Assembly (NCBI GenBank): GCA_035711845.1
Contig: DASTBU010000167.1
Location: 1 to 14,310, forward strand
Direction of reading: 5' to 3'
DNA from: DASTBU01 sp035711845
Lineage (GTDB): Bacteria > Acidobacteriota > Vicinamibacteria > Vicinamibacterales > 2-12-FULL-66-21
Length of the DNA: 14,310 bases
Shown: in pieces, positions 1-7,046 of the stretch
Position numbering within the stretch: the stretch's first letter is position 1
How the letters are laid out: each line of letters starts with the position of its first letter
Translations under genes and position numbers: made by a program
The notes under the pieces: generated by a model
What the model was told of the DNA's origin: nothing
The model's input: the letters and a program-made list of their open reading frames with translations, nothing else
The model's database searches: none

Positions 1-245
1 GATCTACGGATGGGTAGGCCGTCCGCTGCCAAGCGAGCGGGTCGAGCCAGGCCTGCGGCCGACGCCGGTGGGGCCAATCGAGAAACACTGACGTTTCGCT
101 GAGATCCGCCAACCCTTCGCCCTTGCCCGCTGGCTGGCTCCTGGGCCGCGTCGTTACATCGGACGTGTGCTTGATCGGAAACTGTGCCAACCGTTCCGGT
201 TCATGCTCACGATCAGGTCCGCCAGAAGGCCGCCTGCGCTGCCCG
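1..245. other. No recognisable gene at left edge
   Basis: I see no reading frame here with family resemblance. Several frames are open because of the GC bias, and the minus-strand continuation below the zinc-ribbon gene reads through without any recognisable motif. The window may begin between genes or in the eroded end of one. Confidence 0.4.
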
Positions 246-422
246 TCAGCGGGCTGAAGATGCTCTGAGGATCGCGATGGTCCACGTCTCCTCGCATTCG
301 CGGCAGCGCCAGAACGTCGTCACGGTGAGGACCTTTGCCAGCGTGTCGACGGCCTTCGCTCCACAAAACGGGCAGGCGGTTGGGCGCGTGATCGGCGACA
401 TCGGCTCGAGATTCGGACTCAT
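246..422 (-). CDS. Small zinc-ribbon protein, 58 aa
   Basis: This is a very short protein with two CxxC knuckles, CPFC and CREC, about 20 residues apart. The spacing and the tryptophan-rich tail (FWRCRECEETWT) fit a single zinc ribbon that binds one zinc ion. Small ribbons of this kind act in nucleic-acid or protein contacts, but nothing here fixes a role. I chose the ATG whose first base is at 422 rather than an upstream in-frame start at 485, because AAAGGAG lies nine bases upstream of it. It stands alone on the minus strand, with another small minus-strand gene behind it. The coding call is good because of the Shine-Dalgarno sequence plus the motif; the function is unknown. Confidence 0.7.
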   Translation of the reverse strand: MSPNLEPMSPITRPTACPFCGAKAVDTLAKVLTVTTFWRCRECEETWTIAILRASSAR

Positions 423-539
423 TGGTGTTTTCTCCTTTGGCAAGCCTGCCGCACGCCTTTCGTGGCGTCGGCACTTCGGATGCAAATTGTTGTGAAATTG
501 CGCCGCTGCTACACGCGACGGCGTGTGTTTCGGGGCGTT

Positions 540-743
540 TCAACCCGACATGAGGACAATCGTCAACCACAGGACGAGGCCAGCGGCGAGGACAGCAAAA
601 ACCAGGATTGCCCGTGTCTTGATCGTCCTGTCGAGTTCCACACCTCTGGCGACCCGTCGCGCCCAACGCTGATGGGAGGTGCTTGCGTCGGTCCGGCCGG
701 ACACTGCCGCGTCTGCTGTTATGGCGTATGGTGTCTCGATCAC
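540..743 (-). CDS. Hypothetical small single-pass membrane protein, 67 aa
   Basis: I do not recognise a family. The protein has a polar N-terminal half (about residues 1-44, with several Arg and Asp) and one strongly hydrophobic C-terminal helix, about residues 46-65 (AILVFAVLAAGLVLWLTIVL), which would be a tail anchor with the N-terminus in the cytoplasm. The start is GTG at 743 and I see no convincing Shine-Dalgarno sequence. It lies between two other small minus-strand genes (246-422 and 872-1018), so the three could share a transcript, although the gaps exceed 100 bases. The clean hydrophobic block is the main argument that it is real. Confidence 0.45.
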   Translation of the reverse strand: MIETPYAITADAAVSGRTDASTSHQRWARRVARGVELDRTIKTRAILVFAVLAAGLVLWLTIVLMSG

Positions 744-871
744 GACCCACGAGTCTGTTCACTTGTACACAGGCGCAACTTCTCCTGGGTCGGAACCTTG
801 GGACGTGAACCTCCGTGATCCGCGACGCGGTCGTCGCCTGACCGGTTCCATCCTCGCGCTGTCGTCAACGC

Positions 872-1018
872 CTACGACGGATTGGACGCTCGGTGTTCGG
901 CGAGCCATTGCTCGCTCATCCACCCCAGGCTGGCGTCGCTCACGCGCCGGGAAAGGCGCGCGCCCCACGTGATCATCGCGGCAGTGAGCGTGACGAGAAC
1001 GCCGATGGTTAGGAGCAT
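872..1018 (-). CDS. Small membrane-anchored hypothetical protein, 48 aa
   Basis: This is a 48-residue protein. An N-terminal hydrophobic segment covers residues 1-20 (MLLTIGVLVTLTAAMITWGA). A basic stop-transfer (RLSRR) and a soluble tail containing WMSEQWLAEHRAS follow. The layout is that of a bitopic microprotein with an N-terminal anchor. I have an impression of similar short proteins ending in a W-hydrophilic-EHRAS tail in proteobacterial and acidobacterial genomes, but I know no function for them. No strong Shine-Dalgarno sequence is visible before the ATG at 1018, and no other start exists nearby in frame. The amphipathic tail and clean hydrophobic block argue for a real gene. Confidence 0.55.
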   Translation of the reverse strand: MLLTIGVLVTLTAAMITWGARLSRRVSDASLGWMSEQWLAEHRASNPS

Positions 1019-1273
1019 GATGTTGACGGCTCGAGGTGAGCCTCGTGGCGATTGCCCTGATTATCTGGATCGTGACCGCCGCGCCTGTGCGCTTCTGCAC
1101 ATCCCCTCGATTTGGTCGCGCGGCGACTGCCGTAAGGTCTGATCGAGTATACTGTAGGTTCTTTCCTGAGCTTCCGGCCTGCACCGGCCGCCCGCCTCAT
1201 CAAAGTCGGTTGGCCGACGCGACATTCCGTCCAACTTCGTCTCGCCGCACGGTGCCCGAACAGAAGGATGCAG

Positions 1274-1531
1274 ATGCGTCTTCATACAGGCTCGACAGCC
1301 ACTCAGCGAACCCTTGCGTTAGCCATCCCGTCCGTCGCGACGGCTTGGTTCCTCACAGTGCCAACCGTTCTCGCGAGTTCGACGTTCCTCGCGCTTGTGG
1401 GACTCCTCATCGGATTCGCGTGGGCTGCCAGGACCAGCTATCTGAACGGCCAGCCGGCGAGCAGCCTCGCGCAGCTGCTCCGCGTCACCGAACATCCAGG
1501 CTCCGGCCAACCGCCGCAGGACACCAAGTGA
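1274..1531 (+). CDS. Small two-helix membrane protein, 85 aa
   Basis: I recognise no family. After a short polar N-terminus there are two adjacent hydrophobic stretches, about residues 15-33 and 36-52 (the second includes FLALVGLLIGFAW), then a polar tail of about 30 residues. This suggests a hairpin in the inner membrane. Two ATGs are possible, at 1268 and 1274. AGAAGG at 1262-1267 touches the first but sits six bases before the second, so I chose 1274. The stop overlaps the GTG start of the next small membrane protein by four bases (GTGA), which indicates translational coupling and supports both genes. Confidence 0.6.
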   Translation: MRLHTGSTATQRTLALAIPSVATAWFLTVPTVLASSTFLALVGLLIGFAWAARTSYLNGQPASSLAQLLRVTEHPGSGQPPQDTK

Positions 1532-1758
1532 GCGTCGACGCCGTTCCTCGCCGAGAGGCGGCGCTGACGAGCGCGCGGACTCCCACCGCGGTCTCAGGGC
1601 ACCATGTTCCCGGACCGCTCCGGCGCATCGCTGCCGTGGGCGCCGACGTGCTCGCGCTCGGAGCCCTGGTCTTCGGCTTCCCCTTCGTGATCCTGGGTAT
1701 CGGATCGGCGATCGCGCTGCTCGTGCAGCCGCTGTTGTGGCTGGGACGGTTGCTGTGA
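1528..1758 (+). CDS. Small membrane protein, 76 aa, coupled to the preceding gene
   Basis: The GTG start at 1528 overlaps the TGA stop of the preceding gene (GTGA). The first ~38 residues are polar and basic. The remaining half is almost entirely hydrophobic, with two likely helices around residues 39-57 (ALGALVFGFPFVILGIG) and 58-74 (ends LLVQPLLWLGRLL). The reading frame stays open far upstream of 1528, so an earlier start cannot be excluded, but the upstream part looks like random GC-rich translation. A subunit of a small membrane complex with its neighbour is possible; this is inference only. Confidence 0.55.
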   Translation: MSVDAVPRREAALTSARTPTAVSGHHVPGPLRRIAAVGADVLALGALVFGFPFVILGIGSAIALLVQPLLWLGRLL

Positions 1759-1975
1759 CTGAGCGCAGCGGGAGGGTCGATTAAGGCACGCGGCTGTGTT
1801 CGGTTCGAGTTCGCACTCGTCCCATCGACCCGCCTCCCCATCCGGTGTCCCACCTGCACACCTGACATTCCATCTGTCTTTGCGAGATGCTCATCGGGCC
1901 GGGCGCCAGTCTGACGTTCCCCATTGTCGTCGGCGTCGAACCCCGCTTCAGGTAGGCGAATCGGACCCGTGGTCC

Positions 1976-2953
1976 TTACGCGCTGCCGATCAGGATGCCG
2001 GAGGCGAATACGAGAGAGCCGCCGAGGACGACCTGGAGTGCCGCCCGCCAGAACGGCGTTTCCATGTACCGGTTCTGCACCCAGGCAATCGCCCAGAGCT
2101 CGACGAAGACGACGACCATCGCGATGATCGTCGCGGTCCAGAAATCGGGAATCAGGTACGGCATCGCGTGTCCGAGCCCCCCGACGGCCGTCATCACGCC
2201 CGATGCGATTCCGCGCTTCACCGGCGATCCCCGGCCGGAGATCGTGCCGTCGTCGGACGCGGCCTCGGTGAAGCCCATCGAGATGCCCGCGCCGACGGAG
2301 GCGGCCAGCCCGACGAGGAAGGTCTGCCATGTGTCGCCGGTTGCGAACGCCGCGGCGAAGATCGGCGCGAGCGTGGAAACGGAGCCGTCCATCAATCCCG
2401 CGAGCCCCGGCTGCACCCAGGTGAGCACGAACTGGCGATGCGCCTCGGCGTCCTCGGCGTCTCGCGCGCTGGGCGGAAGGTGCTCGCGCAGCAGTTCCTC
2501 CCAGGTCCTCTGATGGCCTGACTCGGCGGCCGACAACCGGTTCAGCAGCTGTCGTGTGCTCGCGTCGGTCGTCCGCTGCGCGGCGCGATGATAGAACTCG
2601 CGGGCTTCGGTCTCCATCCGAGCCGCCTCCGCGCGGATGCGGTCGGGGCCGAGGTTCTGGATCAGCCACACGGGCCTGCGCTGGTAGAAGCCCGCGACGT
2701 GCTCGCGGCGGATCAGCGGGATGACGTCGCCGAAGCGCCGGCGGTGCTCCTCGGTGAGCGAGGCGCGGTGCTCGTCTTCCTCGACGGCCATTTCCTCGAA
2801 CGCCTTCGCGGACTGCGGGTAGTCGGCGCGCAGCTGCTGCGCATACCACCTGTAGATCCGCCCGTCGTCTTCCTCGGACGAGATCGCAAGCGCCAGGACC
2901 TCCTGCTCGGAGAGGTTCTTGAACTGCCGTCTGTGCGCGACGCCGGGGATCAT
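1976..2953 (-). CDS. mbfA: Membrane-bound ferritin, MbfA-like (rubrerythrin domain + VIT1 transporter)
   Basis: This 325-residue protein has the two-part architecture of MbfA, a membrane ferritin that exports iron under iron excess or peroxide stress in alphaproteobacteria. The N-terminal ferritin-like four-helix domain (about residues 14-155) carries carboxylate and histidine ligands: E27 in SSEEDDGRIY, E59xxH62 in VEEDEH, E119 in REFYHR and E144xxH147 in AESGH. The C-terminal VIT1/CCC1-type part (from about 173) holds GLAGLMDGSVSTLAP (183-197) and several membrane helices, ending in LGGSLVFASGILIG. The start at 2953 is supported by AAAGG eight bases upstream and by the family's usual beginning shortly before FKNLSEQEVLALAI; a TTG at 3022 is less likely. 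It is divergent from the broken gene at 3053 and has no co-oriented partner. No Fur- or Irr-type operator was recognised. Confidence 0.85.
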   Translation of the reverse strand: MIPGVAHRRQFKNLSEQEVLALAISSEEDDGRIYRWYAQQLRADYPQSAKAFEEMAVEEDEHRASLTEEHRRRFGDVIPLIRREHVAGFYQRRPVWLIQNLGPDRIRAEAARMETEAREFYHRAAQRTTDASTRQLLNRLSAAESGHQRTWEELLREHLPPSARDAEDAEAHRQFVLTWVQPGLAGLMDGSVSTLAPIFAAAFATGDTWQTFLVGLAASVGAGISMGFTEAASDDGTISGRGSPVKRGIASGVMTAVGGLGHAMPYLIPDFWTATIIAMVVVFVELWAIAWVQNRYMETPFWRAALQVVLGGSLVFASGILIGSA

Positions 2954-3052
2954 GCTGCACGCCTTTCGAAAGAGACGATGGAGTCCCGGCCATCTTATAC
3001 GGCATTTTCCAGGCGCTTCCAACTCACGCCCCGGATATGACTACCGTGCGCT

Positions 3053-3265
3053 GTGAGACAGGAACACGCGAGTCCCGAGGAGCGCGCGATTCACTTCTTC
3101 TTCCAGCACCTCAACGCCGTCTTCAGCTTCACGGGCCTGCGCGCGTACAAGGCGAAGTTAGAGACTGGGAGCCCCGCTACGTTTGTGTACCGAAACGTCC
3201 TGGATCGTCCGCGTGGTGTCTTCCCGCTGGCGCGCGTGTCCGAGATCTCCTCGCGGCGGGGTTGA
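3053..3265 (+). pseudogene. C-terminal remnant of an MprF/DUF2156-type protein with two frame breaks
   Basis: The opening reads HFFFQHLNAVFSFTGL then RAYKAK, which resembles the end of the lysyl-phosphatidylglycerol synthase (DUF2156) domain of MprF, where a hallmark WEPRY follows. Here WEPRY appears only in the +1-shifted frame, just after position 3160. The original frame becomes sensible again from about 3182 (VYRNVLD, LARVSEISS) and stops at 3263-3265. A one-base loss near 3160 and a one-base gain near 3181 would restore a continuous C-terminus. Everything N-terminal is missing, since an in-frame stop lies at 3038-3040 and mbfA begins 100 bases away in the other direction. It is most likely a dead gene fragment; sequencing or assembly error is the alternative for the frame breaks, though not for the missing body. 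Confidence 0.6.
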
Positions 3266-3460
3266 GATGCCGCCAGCGGGCGCGACGACGATGTTGGAAC
3301 CCCCGCTGGCCGCGCCAGGCGTCTGAGAAGGATCGACGGCTGCGCCATCGCGGCCGTCTGTCTGGTGTGGGTTCTACGCTCGATCGGGATCAGTATGAGC
3401 GGCCGTGCAGCAACTCCGCTGGTGGCCGGTGGCGCTCGCCGTGGCGGTCGATGTGCTCAG
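3266..3460. other. No gene recognised between the MprF-like remnant and MASE1
   Basis: No frame shows family resemblance. This is where the lost output domain of the MASE1 protein would be expected, and no trace of an H-box, N-box or GGDEF motif was found. Confidence 0.4.
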
Positions 3461-4321
3461 CTACGCGCGGTCGAGATGGAGAAGCAGCAGCGGCAGCGAA
3501 GCCGGAATCAGAAACAGCTGCAGCGCTCGCGTCGTCTCCGACGGCGGCAGGCCGCGGAACGGTCCGTCGGTGCGGACGGCCGCTCCCACGAGAAGGAGAG
3601 TCGCCGCCAGGAGGGCGACGCTCGTCCCGCCGGGCCCGAACCGGAGGGCCGCCCAGACGAGAAGCGGCAGGAACCAGCTCCCTCCGGCGGTCTCGGCAAG
3701 CACGGTAATGCCGGGATCAGATGACGTCCCCGAGCGAACCAGGATCGTGCCCATAACGAGCATGAACGCTGCAAGGAGAGCGGCCTCGAGATGCTGGGCG
3801 CGCGTCGCTTCACGCATCCAGGCAAGGCCCGACGTGGCCACCATCACGAAGGCTGGCACGACGGTGAGCGCCGTGAGGGAATTCGACAGCAGCCGCGAAC
3901 GCCACACCGACAGGAACGACTCCGTGCCGATCGAGGAGACGGCCCAGGCGTCGAGCACCGACGAGAGGACGGGCGCCGCAATCACGACGACCCCGACGAA
4001 CACCCCGACGCGGCGGATGGAGTCGAACCGGGTCGGCTCGTCGCTCAACCAGCGCAATCCACCGGCGGCCATCAGCGCTTCGCCGCAGTTGGTGGCGAAG
4101 AGCGCCAGCACCAGCGCCGTGGGCCAGCCGGCGCCGCTCTCGAGCGCCACGTGAGGCGGCAGCGCTGACAGGAGCACGATCGGCCACCACGCCGGGCGGG
4201 TGAGGAGCAGCACCGAGGTCAGGATGGAGTTTGGCGGCCACATCACCGAGGGGGTTGCCTCCGGGAGCTTGAGCATGAGCCCCACCACGGCGCCGGCGTA
4301 GTAGGCCGCGGCGACGCACAT
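3461..4321 (-). CDS. Orphan MASE1 membrane sensor domain protein, 286 aa
   Basis: The protein consists of about eight hydrophobic helices with the signature of MASE1, the integral-membrane sensor found at the N-terminus of histidine kinases and diguanylate cyclases. VMWPPNSIL (about residues 26-34) matches the conserved WPP turn after the first helix, and the last helices carry WAALRFGPGGTSVALL and LQLFLIPASLPLLLL. In complete sensors the last helix runs into a coiled coil and a catalytic domain. Here the stop comes four codons after the final helix, and nothing downstream to 3266 encodes a kinase or GGDEF domain in any frame I read. The N-terminus also looks clipped: twelve in-frame codons before the first ATG (DHLTPFSLVGLG) continue the first helix but have no start, after an in-frame stop at 4358-4360. 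It could be a truncated sensor or a functional stand-alone MASE1. Confidence 0.75.
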   Translation of the reverse strand: MCVAAAYYAGAVVGLMLKLPEATPSVMWPPNSILTSVLLLTRPAWWPIVLLSALPPHVALESGAGWPTALVLALFATNCGEALMAAGGLRWLSDEPTRFDSIRRVGVFVGVVVIAAPVLSSVLDAWAVSSIGTESFLSVWRSRLLSNSLTALTVVPAFVMVATSGLAWMREATRAQHLEAALLAAFMLVMGTILVRSGTSSDPGITVLAETAGGSWFLPLLVWAALRFGPGGTSVALLAATLLLVGAAVRTDGPFRGLPPSETTRALQLFLIPASLPLLLLHLDRA

Positions 4322-4695
4322 GCCGAGTCCGACCAGGCTGAACGGAGTGAGATGGTCTCAGGTCTTCGACGGCCATGGAATTCACCAGGGAGGAGGGCGC
4401 AAATTGTCGAAGAGAGAAGTTGCTGTGCATTCTGCGCCGGGCGTTCGATGGCGGTCAAGGCGTCCGCGGCGGTAGGAGCACCCGCAGATGTCTGTGGTCC
4501 CCCAAGTGCGAATTGCATGCCGATCGTCTGGGCACGCCTGCGGGATCCGACGCGCGGTCAAACGCCGGCGTACCCGCCACATGTCGCGACCGGTCCGCCA
4601 CGTCCGAGCCTTTGACGGCATGTCGAGACCCATATTCCTGGCACACGGATTGACAGTGGTGGGGCCGGACTTCCGCACCGATGAGGAGACGATCG
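4322..4695. other. Intergenic stretch upstream of MASE1 and the PP2C-receiver fusion
   Basis: This is the divergent upstream region of the MASE1 gene (minus) and the fusion gene (plus). Open frames exist on both strands but show no motif. A TTGACA near 4650 has no plausible -10 at the right distance. I see no hairpin or operator that stands out. Confidence 0.4.
4684..4688 (+). promoter_or_regulatory. Shine-Dalgarno AGGAG deciding the start of the fusion gene
   Basis: AGGAG ends seven bases before the ATG at 4696. This favours 4696 over the in-frame ATGs at 4681, 4774 and 4960. Confidence 0.65.
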
Positions 4696-5796
4696 ATGGG
4701 CAGCGACGGAGGTGGGCCAGTGGCGTGGCGAGAGGTGTTGTCGCACCTGCTCGCCATAGATGAGTTTCGGCCGATGTCCTCTCAGATTCGGGTGGAGATT
4801 CGTGCACGATCCCATCAAGGCAGCGTGAGGTCGACCGACGAAGACCATGATCTGGTCGTGCGTCTGGGCCGCCATCAGGATACGCTGATGACGAGCCTGC
4901 CGCGCGGCGACCTCCCGGGCCGGTTCGACGATCCGGATATTACCGCGCCAGAGATCCACATGGGCCGAGTATTGATGATCGGCCGGAGCGATGCGCTGTT
5001 CGACGAGGTGCGCCGGCGCGCCGAGCTGCGCGAACACGACGTCCGGAATTGCGCGGGGCTCGTCGACGCGCTCCGCCACCTGCGTCAGCAGTCATGGGAC
5101 GTGCTCCTGACGGATCCGGACACCACGATCGGCGACAGCCTCGCGGTCGCCGGAGAGCTCTCGTTGCTGCACCCCAGTGTTCGAATCATCGCGCTGTGGC
5201 CCGCCGCGACGCATGAGGAGATCGTCGCGGCGATGCGCGCCGACGTCTTCGCGTGTTTCACGGATCCGTTCGACGCGGCCGAAATCGCCGACATGGTGCG
5301 GGCGGCGCTCCGCGCGCCGGACTGGCGCGACGGCATCGAGGTGGTCTCGGGGCTGCCGCACTGGCTCACGCTGCGCGTCGCCTGTCACCTGATCACCGCC
5401 GATCGGCTCACTCGCTTCATGTCCGAGCTGCAGGAGTCCGCCATCCCCGACGAGGAGCGCGATCTGCTGATCGCCGCGTTCCGGGAACTGCTCCTGAACG
5501 CCATGGAGCATGGCGCCGGCTTCGACCCGCACAAGGTCATCGAGGTCACGGCAGCCAAGACCGCGCGCGCGATCGTCTATCACTTCAAGGATCCAGGGCC
5601 AGGTTTCGACCCTGAAGACCTGAAACATGCAGCCCGCTCGGAGGATCCCGATCACGTGCTGGCGAGCGCGATCGAACGCGCGGAGATAGGCCTGCGGCCC
5701 GGCGGCTTCGGGATGCTCATCGCGCGGCACGTAGCCGACGAGCTCGTCTACAACGAGCGCAGCAACGAGGTCCTCCTGATCAAGCATCTCTCGTGA
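4696..5796 (+). CDS. Chimera: truncated PP2C phosphatase start + degenerate receiver + RsbW-like ATPase
   Basis: The 366-residue frame has three parts. Residues ~1-79 look like the beginning of a PPM/PP2C serine/threonine phosphatase (ARSHQGSVRSTDEDHDLVV, then TLMTSLP and LPGRFD), ending before the metal-binding DGMGG motif would appear. From about residue 89 (GRVLMIGRSD) a response-regulator-like domain runs to ~205. It keeps a possible phosphoacceptor D140 (LLTDPD), but the acidic pair and the KP lysine are absent (ACFTDPFD), so it looks like a pseudo-receiver. Residues ~235-366 form a GHKL ATPase of the RsbW/SpoIIAB anti-sigma type: N-box ELLLNAMEHG (264-273), G1 DPGPGFDP (299-306) and G2 GLRPGGFGM (332-340). 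The start follows the Shine-Dalgarno sequence; translation from ATG 4960 would give only receiver + ATPase. The phosphatase part is probably a deletion relic joined in frame. A role in partner switching on an anti-sigma antagonist is inference; none is encoded nearby. Confidence 0.75.
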   Translation: MGSDGGGPVAWREVLSHLLAIDEFRPMSSQIRVEIRARSHQGSVRSTDEDHDLVVRLGRHQDTLMTSLPRGDLPGRFDDPDITAPEIHMGRVLMIGRSDALFDEVRRRAELREHDVRNCAGLVDALRHLRQQSWDVLLTDPDTTIGDSLAVAGELSLLHPSVRIIALWPAATHEEIVAAMRADVFACFTDPFDAAEIADMVRAALRAPDWRDGIEVVSGLPHWLTLRVACHLITADRLTRFMSELQESAIPDEERDLLIAAFRELLLNAMEHGAGFDPHKVIEVTAAKTARAIVYHFKDPGPGFDPEDLKHAARSEDPDHVLASAIERAEIGLRPGGFGMLIARHVADELVYNERSNEVLLIKHLS

Positions 5797-6251
5797 GGCC
5801 ATCGCCACACGCGACTTCGCTGCTTCAAAGACGCGGAGGCCGCTGAGGCGGTCGTCGCCACGACTCTGCGTTCTCGGCTCCTCCGCAATCTCTGCGGCGA
5901 TCCATGCCATAACTCAGGGCATCTCGACCCTTCGCCACAGCCTCCGCAACACCGGTGCGTCGCCAGCGCGGGTCTGGCCGGATTGTCATGCCGAACGCGT
6001 TCCCGTACTCGGGAGAAGCGTCCCCGCGAAATTGCTCTCCGCGCGCCCGCGCCGCGCAATCGGCGGCAGCCGCCAGCGCATTCGGAACGCTCGAGAGGGC
6101 GAACGTGTCGGCATATTGATGCCGGGCGCCGCCAGGGCCGCTTGCGCCCGTTCCAGCCTCGTGACGTGCCCGACTCCTCGCGACTGCCTGGGACCTCCAG
6201 GCCGTCCTCCGATGTTCATCGCGACGGCGGGTCGCGGCGAACTACGCCGCG
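5797..6251. other. Gene-free stretch of about 455 bases
   Basis: No frame on either strand resembles a protein family. It lies between the end of the fusion gene and the end of the convergent secreted hypothetical. It contains a purine-rich inverted-repeat patch (5833-5886); nothing else was recognised. Confidence 0.5.
5833..5886. repeat. Imperfect intergenic inverted repeat
   Basis: GCGGAGG followed by CCG (5833-5842) is complementary to CGGCTCCTCCGC (5875-5886) with a two-base bulge, separated by about 32 bases. The right arm runs into AATCTCTGCGGCGAT, wording like that of short palindromic intergenic units rich in gcggagg/ctctgcgg that I associate with acidobacterial genomes. Copy number cannot be judged from one window. 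Confidence 0.35.
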
Positions 6252-7046
6252 CTATCGTGCCATCGGCGCCCCGTACGCGCCGGCGAGCTCCTGCAGGCGA
6301 GTCCTGATTCCGGTCCAGACGCCTGCCGCCGTGGGCAGCTGGTGACTGTCCACGAACGCCTGCAGTTCCGCCGCGCGCGAGAGCAGCCGGTCGGCTTCCG
6401 CGGAGCTCGGCTTGGCGTCCCTCACACGGCCGCGGAGCGCCTTCGCGTCCTTCGAGAGCTGGTCGGCCTCGCGCACGATCGCTTCGCGGTCGGTCTTCTG
6501 AACGGTCGTCTCCTTCTTCAGGTCGTTGTTGAGCGACTTCTTCAGATCGTCGGCGGAGCGTGCGACCTCGTCGGCCGCCGCCGCCACCTCGCGATCGCCC
6601 ATACGACGGACCGAGGCGCCCTCCGGTAGTGGAAAATCGGCGCCGTAGGCGGCCGCGAGCGACTTCAGATCGGCCGCCAGGCGGTTCCACTCGCTCTCGC
6701 CTTTCGTCCCCGGCGGCTGCTGGTGGAAGAACCGGTCGATGCCGCTTCCCTGACGGAGCAGGGTCGCGACCTCGGCGCTCGCCGCGTATTCGGGCTTCAG
6801 CCGCTCCTCGAGCCGATCGATGTTCTCCTGGAAATCGTTCAGGAAGTCGTTGACGTTCACCTCGCCCGACGGCCCTCGCACGATGCTGCGCTTCAGCTTC
6901 CCATCGAGCGCATCGTCGAACCGGTCGCGACCCTCCTCGATGCGCGCGACGAGCTCCTTGACGTCGCGGTCCGTGAGCCTGTCAGCGCCGAAGGCGGGTG
7001 ACGCCGCTGCCATCGACGACATCAACATCAGATGCATCAGTCTCAT
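6252..7046 (-). CDS. Secreted conserved hypothetical protein, 264 aa
   Basis: The protein starts with a signal peptide (MRLMHLMLMSSMAAASPAFG, cleavage probably after FGA at ~21) and is then soluble, charged and helical. Recognisable stretches are LTDRDVKELVARIEEGRDRF, the central PPGTKGESEWNRLAADLKSL and the C-terminal LQELAGAYG. I recognise it as a conserved family of unknown function seen in acidobacteria, and no catalytic motif is visible. The long alternating charged helices suggest an extended helical bundle in the periplasm. The ATG at 7046 has GGAGAGGA five bases upstream, and it overlaps the stop of a minus-strand gene remnant by four bases (ATGA), so it was once the downstream member of an operon. 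With that partner truncated it may have lost its native promoter. Confidence 0.75.
   Translation of the reverse strand: MRLMHLMLMSSMAAASPAFGADRLTDRDVKELVARIEEGRDRFDDALDGKLKRSIVRGPSGEVNVNDFLNDFQENIDRLEERLKPEYAASAEVATLLRQGSGIDRFFHQQPPGTKGESEWNRLAADLKSLAAAYGADFPLPEGASVRRMGDREVAAAADEVARSADDLKKSLNNDLKKETTVQKTDREAIVREADQLSKDAKALRGRVRDAKPSSAEADRLLSRAAELQAFVDSHQLPTAAGVWTGIRTRLQELAGAYGAPMAR

Noticed and set aside
1148..1153. TATACT as a -10 for the small membrane protein pair
   Set aside because: No -35 at a suitable distance, and the coding start is more than 120 bases away.
184..1371. 13-base direct repeat GTGCCAACCGTTC near 184 and 1358
   Set aside because: A match of this length is expected by chance in 14 kb and the flanks differ.
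1036..1527. Upstream extension of the 76-aa membrane protein to 240 codons
   Set aside because: The added part has no hydrophobic or motif structure and overlaps a better-supported small gene in another frame; GTG 1528 with the GTGA overlap is preferred.
1963..1975. GGACCCGTGGTCC hairpin directly after the mbfA stop
   Set aside because: Five base pairs and no T-run on the downstream side; not convincing as a terminator.
1485..3005. Open frame of about 500 codons on the minus strand
   Set aside because: It runs in another frame of the mbfA gene, is extremely Arg/Pro-rich and has no motif. It is a GC-bias shadow.
5092..5910. Long antisense frame opposite the fusion gene
   Set aside because: Shadow created by codon bias of the receiver-ATPase gene.
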